Below are positions 1-12,000 of a stretch of DNA of 16,223 bases, piece after piece. Within the stretch, counting starts at the first letter, position 1; every line of letters begins with the position of its first letter. The translations under genes and the position numbers were made by a program. Under the pieces are notes generated by a model. It worked only from the letters and a program-made list of their open reading frames with translations. It searched no databases and was not told where the DNA came from. The stretch is from Isotricha intestinalis (taxonomy: Eukaryota; Ciliophora; Litostomatea; Vestibuliferida; Isotrichidae): NCBI GenBank assembly GCA_023807065.1, contig JAJJLU010004237.1, positions 1-16,223 of the forward strand, given 5' to 3'.

Positions 1-3000
1 TAATATTTGACTTTTGTTTGTTCATTTTTTATTTGTTTTATTTTTTCATTCATATCTTTGAAATTTTCGATTAATTTGGTATTTTTATTTGGTTGATTCT
101 TTTGTATAATTATTGCATTTTCCGTCAAATTATTTCGTATTTCTTCTATAATCTTTTTTTGAGTATTTGGATTATAATCTATTATTTTAGTTAGTTCATC
201 AATAATATATAATTCATTTAAATATGTATATAAATCATCATTTATATTTTTTATAATTTTATATATATCTTTTAATATTCCACAATAACTTCCAAGAGAT
301 AATTCCATTTTATTCATATCATTAGTTGTTGCACTTAAACATAATCCTGCTAAAAAATCATAAAAACATTCATTAATTTCTCTCATATGTTCATATCTAT
401 CATTATTTTCTATATAATTAATAGGGTTTTCTTTATCATTTATTGTATCAAATATCTTTTGATAAAAAATAGAACCTTCATTATCATTAATAATATCTTT
501 ACCAAGTTCAAATGCTTTCATTATGTCTTCAATATAATTTCTATTAGATTCAATCCACATTATTTTTATTATTACTATATTTAATGGATTTTCTATATTT
601 TCTTTTACTATATTTCTTTCATTAGAAAACCTCATAAATAATAATAATGAAATTATATTATAAAAAGGTTTTGAATAAATTCCTAAATATTTTTCTAAAT
701 AAAATGTAATATAATCCTGTAATATTAAATCAGGTGTTATTTTATTTATTAAATCAAAATATATTATATCTTTTTCGATTTTTTCTAAAACTTTTTTTAA
801 TAATTCCTCTTCTTTTTCATGAAAATCTTCCAATTCTTTAGATATATTTGGCTTTGGATCTTCATTAAGATCAATATCTCTTAATTTTTTTTCTTTATTA
901 AGAAATTCGGTATTAATATCCTTAGTTAAATAATCCGATAAAGTTTTATAAAATCTATAAAATCCTGGTACTTTATAATTTGATAAAAATTTTGGCTCAT
1001 ATTTTTTATCATTATCTACTTTTATTTCTTTTAAAAATTTAGTTTCTAATTCTTTAATAATTTTACTATTATCAGGTCTAGAACCTTTATCATTTTTATC
1101 TAATTTACATGAATTGTCATTATTTATTTCCAATAATGTAGTAAGTAAATTATTATCTTCTAATTCATTAAATATAAGTTTTAAATATTTTGCAAATACT
1201 TTTTCTTTAATATAATCCAAAATACATGAAATAATATCAATTTTATTTTTATTCACATAATTTTCTTCAAATATTTTATTTACTAAACTATTGCAATCTC
1301 CTTGAGCTTCTGTATCCATTTCTATTAATTCTTTAGCTTTTTCTATTATTTTATTTTTAAAATCTGGATCAATATATAACATATAATTTATTATTTCTTT
1401 ACTATAATTTTCTTCGTTGATATTATTTTTTTCTTCATATTTTGGATTGAGATTAAATAACAAATCTGAAATTTTACTATTTTGCTCTAATATTTTTTTA
1501 TTTTTTTCTGCAATTTTTTCGTAAACAAAGGCTGTTAAAGTATCTTTGAATTCTTTATCTAAATTCCTGAACACTTCCGCAGAAAACATTATATCTTTAA
1601 CATCTTTAGTAATTAAATTTTTTAAAGTTATATCAGGACCCTCCAAATTATCTATAAATAATTGATTTATATTATTATAAATATTTGGAATAGAATGAAT
1701 TCTTTGTTTTTTTTCAAATGAAAAATCTCTATGAAGATATATTATAAATATATAATGATATTCATCTTCTTTGCAATAATTATTAATATAATCAGTGATG
1801 AATTGTATTTTATTTGAATGATAATCTTCGAAGCGTATTAATATTGGAAGCTGTTTTTGCTCTGCTTCATTTTTAGTTTTTATATCATCAATAGAAGTTT
1901 TTAATTTTTCTTCTGTGTTAATAGCAGATATCATGAATTCATTGTCATTATGATAACCTTCTATAATGTTAGCAATATTACTAAATGTATATATAATAGA
2001 AATTTTATAATTAGCCAAATCTTTATCTTTAGCATTTAAGGCTTTCATATATTGGTTAAAATTATAATACTTTTTTTTATCGTAGTATTTCTTTTTTATT
2101 GGATTTCCTTCTGGCAAAATTACTATTATATCTTGTGGTAAGAGATTACTTATTTTTGTATATATTTTATCTTTTATAATATTTTCCTTTATAGTTTCCT
2201 TTTTAGCTTCTAAAAATAAATAATAAACTAATCCACCAATATCTTGTTCAGTGCAATTAATTAATAAATTGTTTAAATTATAATTAAATTTATTTCGCTC
2301 TTTAATTTCTTCTTTTAATCTTGCTTCTTCTTGAATGTTTTGTATTAAATCTTTTTGCTTTTTATCTAATAAATCTTTAAAGCTAATTTGCATTTTTTCT
2401 AATCTATTTAAGAATGCCATATCGACTTTATTTACGAATCTTCTATCAACTAAGACTATAATTATAAAAGAATCATCAACTGGAGTTAATTGTTCACTAA
2501 AGTTCTCTAAGCATATCCTTACAAACTTTTGATCATCAATAACTTTATAATTCTTGTTATATAAATCATATAAATAAGGTTGAATTGGGTCTAAATTTTG
2601 CAAAATAATTAATTTATCTTCTTGAGAAGCAAAATTTTGTATTTCATTAACTTTTTTGGCTTTATAATCACTATTATTATCATCTGGAAAAGGACTTCCA
2701 ATAATAGTATCGATATCTTTTCTATAAGAACTTTGTGCTCTAATAATTTGATTAATTAATGGTGCTATATTAGATTTTATTTCTAATAATAAATAACGAC
2801 TATTATTATCATTTATATTATCATTAATACATCTATTTAGATCATATTTATCCAAATAATCATTTGGTATTTGATAAATTTTTCCATTTATATTTTCGTT
2901 TTCTTTTGGTTTTTCAAGAGTGCAAGCTTCGTTATATATTTTTTTAAATAAAAATACTGAAGTAACCTTTATATTAGTATCTTCATTTTTATTTTTTTTT

Positions 3001-6000
3001 TCATCTTCATCATCATCTTCTCCTCTTCTTCCTTTATCTTTATTTAGATTTATTTTTTCATTTAATATCTTCTCTTTAAGTGTTTTCATTTCAAGTTTTA
3101 TATCGTCAAAATCTAAATTAAAATCTATATCAATATCATAGCTTATCCCTCCGAAATTTCTTTCAATAAAGTTGTTAATAATAGGAACAATTTGTTTTTC
3201 ATCAGAAATACTGCTTAATCTAGAACCTTCGATTGCTACTCCTTTTATTATATTATAAAAATCACGATTTCCGTGAAATTCTGATTTTATTGTTTTATCT
3301 TTTTTTAATATTTTTATAAATTCTTGTTCTGTTTTAATTTCTCCATAACTTTTACCTTTTAAATGTTTGTTTAATTTTTTACATTGTTTATCATATTGCT
3401 TTAATGCCACCATTTCTTTCATAAAATTCAAATAGTATTTATATCTATTATAAGCTCTCGCAAGTATATCGAAAATTAAATTATTGTTATATATATCATC
3501 AGAAACACTTTCAACTATACTTTTAGAAGTAGATTTTAATTGTTCTAATTTATCTTCTAAATTGGGTACAGATAAATTTAATGCCCTATTTACTTTAGCA
3601 GCGTCCAAAGAATAGTTACTAATACCTATAAAACAAGTTCCCTCTGTTTTACCACCATATTCAAGCTTACTATGTAAAACTTTAAGGGGATTTGAAGGAG
3701 ATTTTTCTGCCAATCCCAATTCGTCAAATAAAATCATATATATAGGTACTGAATTATTATTATTGTTATTTATTTTATAATTTTTATATAAATCATTCGC
3801 TTTTTTAAATAATTCTTCGACATTTTCAGGAGTGTTAGACTCAGAGCCTTGGAAATATATCTGATTTATTTGGGGGTATTTTGTAAAGAAACTCTTTTTG
3901 CCATCTTTTGGTTTACTATATTTTCCTCTCATAGAATTTAATATTAATTGAGCACTTAAGCTTTTACCTGTTCCTGGTTTACCTACAATAATTAAAGGTA
4001 TTTTTGTGACTACAGCTAAAAATAATAAGAATAAATTTTCTTTTAATAATTGATTTTTACCTATTCCTTTATCCAGTTCTATTTGCTCTAATAGAAATTC
4101 TTCTTCTATTTTTAATAAATCACTAAATTTCTCAAATTTTTTTTCTCTTAACTCTTGAGATAGTCTTTCATATTTTATTTTAGCCTTAAGATCTGCTCTT
4201 GTTTCTTCCTCGTCCTGTTCCTTGTTATGAACATTTACTATTTGTAATAAAGTTTTTTGCAATAAAGCATCGAATTTACCTCTTTTATCATCATTAGTTA
4301 ATCTTATATAATAGCATAAATATATGGAACATATAATACTTTTTATTTTATAAAGTTTTATGGTTTCATCATCTAAATTATTTTTTTGATCATTCTTTTT
4401 AGGGAAATAGTCTATGAAAAATTCGACACAAGTTTTAAATCTTGCAATTTCTCTTAAAGATACAATAGAAGGATCATCACCAAAAGATTTCCTAAGAAAT
4501 ATATGACATTTGGAAATTGCATCAGTTGTTAACTCACGTAATTTTTCTTCATCTTGATTAAATAATATATGAATAATACTTCTTATATATTTTTTTTCAT
4601 CATCATCTCTTAATGAGCCAAAACTAAATACATAATATAATAATGATTGAGGTAATTGTTCTACTTTATATACTAATTGATCATCTTCATCATCTTCTCT
4701 TGTTAAACCACATCTTTCTATTAATTCTTTTCTTTTTCTATAAGGATTACAAGCACCTACTAACCTTATATTATCTTCTAATTTTTCTCCATTGAATGTT
4801 CTATTAATAAATATTTCTGTTAAAAGTGATAGTGATAAACAAGTATTAATTTCATCGAAAAATACCCATAATTCTTTTTTTTCTAGCTTTTTTGCTTCTT
4901 CATTCATTTTTTTCATTTTATTAATTATTTCTTCATCAGTAATAGCTGGATTTATATTAATTATTTCTACTAATTCTTCGCCGTTATTTAATATTTGTGA
5001 TAATTTTTTTATTAAAGAAGTTTTACCGCAACCTGTTTCTCCCATTATAATAACAGGGATATTTGCTTTAATCCGATAAATCAATAATATCATTTTTTTG
5101 TAATTATCATCGGTTATTACATAATTATCAGTACTTCCTTTTTCTAATATTGATAATAATGATTTATTATTATCTATATCTTTTTCTAAATCATTTGGAA
5201 GATATAATATGTCTTTTAATCTTTTCAAATATTTATATGAAGGGTTTATTACTTGGTGAGCTCCTTGCATAACTAAATTATAAAAGTTTTCAGAAACAGT
5301 ATCTGTTTTCCTTCCATCAAATTTATAAACATCAATAATTTGACCATTATCTTTACAAGTATTTTTATAATCATTATATATTTCACTTATTTTTTGAAAT
5401 GATTTTTCTGGGCGTTTGCCAATTTTAAGTCCAATAATATTAATATTTTTATTTACACATTCTTTTATTTCCCTGATTAATTTTTCTCCTTCATGATAAA
5501 ATGGATCATTTTTTGTGAATTGTTCTCCATGGGCACCATCATCACAAATATGTATTATCAATTTAATTCCATTTCTCCAATTCATTTTGTTTAATGCTAA
5601 TTCATATCCGCCTGCCCAATCTTCTGCATAGTCTCCTCCTCCACTATATGGTCTAACTTTAGATATATTAGATTGTAATTCTTCTTCAATTTTATTTGTC
5701 AATGGGTAATATTCATCATAATCTTTTTTAGTATACACTTTATCCCTGTAAAAAACTGCACCAAATTGGAAATCATTTTCCTTATATTTGCCTTTTAAGT
5801 CCTTAAAAATCTTAATGACATAATCCTTTGCAGCTTGAATTTCTTTTTTCATTGATCCAGTCCCATCTATCACAAAACATATATCTACTTTTTTATTATC
5901 TGTTTCTTTTTCCTCACTTATATCAGGGAGTTTTTCAAATATGAAGCTCTTTTTTTCTTTATTATAAAATATTAATGGTGTATCAAATTTAGCTTTACTC

Positions 6001-9000
6001 AAATCATTTTCATAAGCATCTAAACATAATTCAAATATATCATTTACTTTCTTTTTTTCCATTATTAATTTTGCGAATCCACCATTTGTGAAATATTTTG
6101 AACTTTCTGCAAAATATTTAATGCATTCTGGAGTGGTGTCTTCGCCTATATAATTTTGGAATTTTAATTTTGAGTTAAAAGATTCAAATTGACTTATATA
6201 AAGATTTATAAAAGTTTGTACTTGATGATAAGAATATTCTTTAATATTTATACTATTAAAATTATCTTTTATAAATTTTTCTATTTCTTCATCATTTTCA
6301 AATCCATTCAAAATTTTAAATTTATTTCTTATTTCAGGCTCTAATTCTAATGGGAGCATTGGAATATTTGTTATATTATTTGTTTCATTTTTTTTTGATT
6401 CCGAAAGAGTAATATTTAATCTATTGAATGCATTTAAAACACCAAATTTAGTTAAATAATCTTCGAAACTATTAGGAACCTCAATATAAATTTTTATATT
6501 ATTTGGTATATAAATAATATCTTCATTATTAGTATAAAATTTTGTTATCAAAAATGAAAATAAAAATTCATTAATTAAAGATGTTTCTTTTGTTTCTATT
6601 AAATCTAAATGTATAGCAACATTATTAAATTCGGAATATTCTTCATCTTTTTTGTCTTTATCATTTTTATCTTTTTGAGTTACTTCTTTTTTCATATTTT
6701 TTGCTTCTTTTTTAATTTTTTTAAATAAATTGGATATTTTTTGGTAAATGACATTTTTTGTTAATTTTCCACCTAAAGGAAAGGGATAATAGATTTTTTT
6801 TTCTTCTTTTATCATTTTTTTTATTTTAAATGATTTACCTAAACCACATATGTCTGAAGAAATAACTATTATATTATTTATCATATCATTATCTTGAATA
6901 CTTTTTATACTTTGAAAAGAAATACTTGAAATATTTAAATCACCCATTTTCTTTTCATTGTCCGTAAGGATTGAAGTTGATGGCGTCTCACTATAATTTT
7001 CCTTCTTTTTTTCGTTTTTTTTTGTATATTTTTCTAATTCAGTTATAAACGCGAATTCATTTTCTAAATCTTTATAAACAAAAACAATATAACTATCAAG
7101 ATAATCTCTTGATTTTGACTTGTCGATGTCTTTAATTTTATTATCTTTATTTTTCTTTTTATATTTTTCTAGTTTAATTGATAATAATTTATCAATATAA
7201 CTATACATTTTATTATGTTGGAAATTAGAAAATGAATCTAATATTTCAATTGTGAATAAAGTATTATATTCGCACAATATAGCCCTATATAAAAATGATT
7301 GTATTTCTTCTATAGTTGTTTCTTTACTACAAATTAATATATTTTGTGATATAGGCAATATACCTATTATTTTGATAAATAAGCTTAAAATATATTGTCC
7401 AGTTGATTTTTTTTCGCATTTTTTTATAGAAATACCTTTATATTTATTTTCTTCTTTTATTTTCATATTCTCATAATGTTTGTTGAAATCTAAATCATTA
7501 TTTTTAAATAATGAAATTAGATATTTTGAAATACTATTAAATACTTTTTGAGTATGATCATGAAATTGTTCTTCATAATCATCGCCTAATGATAGACTTG
7601 ATAATTCACCATCTTTAATTTTATCTTTATTACTTGGTTTATTTAAAATATATCTTAATGTTTCAGGAATTTCATAATTACCCTCTTGATGTTGCTTTAC
7701 TTTTCTAAAAAATTTTCCATATAATAATCTTAAATATTTTTCGTTTTCATAAAATATATTAAGTTGATTTTCGTAATCATTTTTTACTTTAAATAAATAA
7801 TCTTTTATTTTATTAAATTCTTTTTCTTTGTTATTTAATTTATATGATATTTTTGGATATTTAATAGCAATATTAATTACTATTGGCAAATTAAATCCTT
7901 TTGTTCTTAATATATTTATTTTATCATATATAATTTCTAAATTAGTTATTATATTTTTGAAAAATAATAATTTATCACATTTAATTTCGAATGGATCTTT
8001 CTCTTTCTCTTCTTTTTCTTCTTTTGTTTCATTTTTTTTTTCTTCATTTTCTTTTATTTTTTTTTGAGGTTGAATATTTATTTTATTTTTTAATTTAATT
8101 AATTCTTCAATATTGTTTATTCTTATAAATTTTCCATCAATATTATAACCAAAATCTTCATTATCCAAATGAAATAATAAACTTGCATCTTGAATAATAT
8201 CATATACTTCTTTAAAAGGATCCTTTTCATTCTTTGTATCTAATTCGATAATTGAGCCGAATTTTTTGGAAAAGCTTTCAAATTGTTTTATTTGTTCTTC
8301 TTTTAAATCTTTAATATAATTTATAATTCCCGAAGAATCATAATTTATAAAAGCTTTAAAATGATTTAAACAATCAATTGTATCATCAATATCTTTAATA
8401 GATATACTTCTATTAGTTGGATCTAATTTATCTTTTAATTTATTTCCTAATTCTTTAGTATCAGTATTTAATTTACTTATTAAAAAATCTATCGCTTCTT
8501 TTTTTTCATAAATTGATGTAAATACTCTATAATAAGGGCTAATCTGCTCATGATCATAAATATTATTCCTTTTTAAATCATCTAAAGTTATTTTAAGAGT
8601 TTTCAAATCCATTTCTGATAATATTATATTCCCAGGCAAAATTAATTTTTTACCTGAAATATTATCAATATTATCAATATTATCAAAAAAATATTTTATA
8701 CTTTTTACAATCATTTCATATTTTTTACTATTAATTATCATTTTTAAATCATTAATTGCCTCTTGGGATTTGATATTAAAATAATCTATCATTTGGTCTA
8801 TGAAATCTTTTGATTTAGATTCAGATTTCCTACCCAATTCTTCTTTTATGTCTTTAAAAGTATTTACATAATTTGGATCATTAAATATTGATTCGATATT
8901 TGACGAATTTTTTTTAAATGATTCCTTTAAACCACTCAATTTTTTTGTTGCATCTGCAAAAAGCTCAGCTTGATTTGTACCTTGGGCATTGTCAAATATT

Positions 9001-12000
9001 TTCTTAAAAAGTAAAAAATCTTTCACTTTTTTTATCTCTTGACATAAAGGCATATGCCCTTCTAAACTTTCTATCGTCTTCCTGGTTTCCTCCATTTTAA
9101 ATTTTTGTATGGAACTATTTTCTATTTCTTCTAAGATATTAGTTATTTTTTTGATTTCTTCGTTGTATAAATTTCTGTGAAATATCATTAAGGAATCTTT
9201 TATAAACTTTAATATTTCAACTTTTTCATTTATTTTTTTTATATTCGACTTATATTCAGCATATTTTTTATTTGGATCATAATTTTCTAATAATAGGGTT
9301 ATTAATTCCAATTTATCTCTTACATATTTTCCGCTTTCATCATCATTATCATTTTTTTTTTCTGATTTTTTTTCTTCTTTTTCTTCTTTAACTTTTTTCG
9401 TCTCATCTGTTTCAGTTTTTAGTGGATTTTGATATTTTTTTATATTTAGAAATTTTTCAAGATCTTTTTTAGAAATTAATCCTCTATCTAAATTTTTTAA
9501 TATATCATCTAATATAGTTTCTAAGTCTTTGGCATGTTTGTTTCCTTGTTGTGATAATATATTTAATTTTATTCCATTGTTTTTGTCTTTTTCTTCATCT
9601 TTTTGATCTTCTTTTTTCTTTTTCTTATCTTCTTCTATAGATTCTTTGTTTAGTTCTTCCATTAAAAGACATAATGTTTGTATTTTGTAATTTTCCACAT
9701 TTGAAAAAAAGTCTTCTTTCGAAAATTGGCATTTTTCCAACAATTTTTCATATATAAAGAATTTTCTGTCATCATCCTTTAAATTTTTTACTAATTTTGT
9801 AATATTAGTTCTCCCTTCTTTTGTATCCATTTTTTCTAAATATATATCATATATACAATTTTTCTGATCTTCGTAAATTTTATCTTTATATGTTGTGATC
9901 AATTCTATATAAATTAATGATTTTATTTCTTCGTCCAATGTGCTTATTTCTTCTTTTAAAAATCTTGTATTTTTTTCAAATAAAAAAAGTTTACTCACAA
10001 ATTCGGCTATTATTTTAATTGCATTTTGTAATTCTTGATCTTTATCTTTTATTAATTTAATATCATTTTTTATTCTCAATTTATATTTTTCCTCGAGTAT
10101 TCTAAAGTAATCTTTTTGTTTTTGTTCTTTTATTCGTTCTACTTTTATTAATTTAATGATATTTCCAAATGTTTGAATGTCCTTTATTTTCCCAGTTATT
10201 TTATTTATATAGTCCGTTATAATTTCTTCAAACATTATTTCGAATTGCAAATTTTGAAATGTTCCGATAAACGAATCTGTTGTTCGACTAAAGTCTATAT
10301 AATCAAAAATATATGTCTCTTTGTTATTTTTATATTTTTTCTTATCTTCTTCATCTTTTATACTAAAATATGGATTATATTTTGCCACAGTACCAAGTAT
10401 TTCTGCATTTGTAATCTTTTTGCTATTATTTGCAAAAAAATCTTTGATGTTTTTATTGAGCATAAAAGCGAATTCATCTCTTTCGTAATACCTATTTATA
10501 TCACTTTTAATGTCATTACCGTCTCCTTTACTTTTTTTTGGATCTTTTGCACTTTCTCCATATAATGTATTAATTAATTTATTATATTTCTTATATAGAT
10601 TTCTTAAATTATGACAATTTCTTATGTTTTCCCAATCCGGAATATTATATTCTTTTATTAGATTTATCCAAAAAGTACTTTTCATATATATAGCCAATAT
10701 CTTTTCTTTATGTGAAAATTCGATAATTTTCTCAATTAGTTCTGTTATAGTACCACATTCATTTAATATATTAGTATTTTTTTCCATTCTTTTTGTGTTA
10801 TCTTCGTTATCATTATCATCATTATCATCATTATCATCATTATCATCAGAATCTTCATTAATTGTGTTTTCTATTTTATCTGTTGTTCCAACTTTTTTTG
10901 TTTTATCAATTTTATATTTAACAAGTTTTAAATTGGCTGTCATTTTAATTGGATCTATCTTCAATTTATCATATTTTTTAAAAATTTGCTCGATATTTGA
11001 ATTGATTATAAATAAAAAGGTTTCTATATCTTCGACGTAGTTCAGTATTCGCTTAAATATTTTTAATTCTTTTTCTTTTTTGAGAGCATATTTAATAAAC
11101 TTATCATAAAATTCTTTTTTTTGCTTTAAAGGATTTGTAAAGTGTGAATAGTATTGGATTAATATCTCGTATAAGATATCTGAATTTCCCTTAGAGAAAT
11201 CTTCTATTATATTTGGAAAATTGGCTTTATCATAGTAATGAAGATAGCAAAATAAAACCCCATAAAAATGAATTGGATTATAATTGTTTTTTTCTATAAT
11301 ATCTTTAGCTTTTGAATAAATTTCTTGAAATGATTTTAGATTATTCTGTAAATCATTTAATCTATCGTTGTTCTCTTCTTCGTTAATGTTATAAAAGATT
11401 TTAATTAATTTATCACACAAGTCTTTGTTCTTTTCGTATATTTTCAGGAATAAAGTTATTAAAAGACTGAATTCCTTTTTATCCTTATATAATGCAATTG
11501 TATCTTCGTATAATTTTTTTTCCTTTTTGGTTTCGTTATTTTTATCCAAGGCTTCTAAAAATATATTTAGCTTATTGAATAATGGAACAATATTTTGTTT
11601 TATCGGCTCTTTGAGGATATTATCCAGGAATTTGTTTCCTGTTTTTAAATTAGGCTGATAAACAAAACATTCATCTTTCAACGAAAATGTAATGTCATAT
11701 GTGTGATCTCCTTCGAAAAATGTTATGGCATATTTAGTCGATTCAGTAGATTCCTTTTTTTTTCCCTTTTTTTTGAATTTGAAAACTATTTCTTCTAAAT
11801 ATGTCTTATCTTCTTTATCTATTCTCTTTTGGAAAGCAATCAATGGCTTAATCTTATTTTTTGATTCATATTTTAAACCTGTGAAATCGATTTTTTCTTC
11901 ACTGGGTCTTAATATAATTAAATAGACATCTTTATCATTGGCTTTAGATTCATCACTCTGTTGACCATGAATAGTACTGACTTCTTTTACAACTTCTTCT

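Noticed and set aside
387..11925. Plus-strand open frames within the giant gene (for example 2335-2532, 4792-5079, 10173-10565, 10624-11040).
   Set aside because: They are antisense shadows of the minus-strand frame. Their products are Phe/Ile/Ser-rich strings from reverse-complemented Lys/Asn/Glu codons, with no domain pattern.
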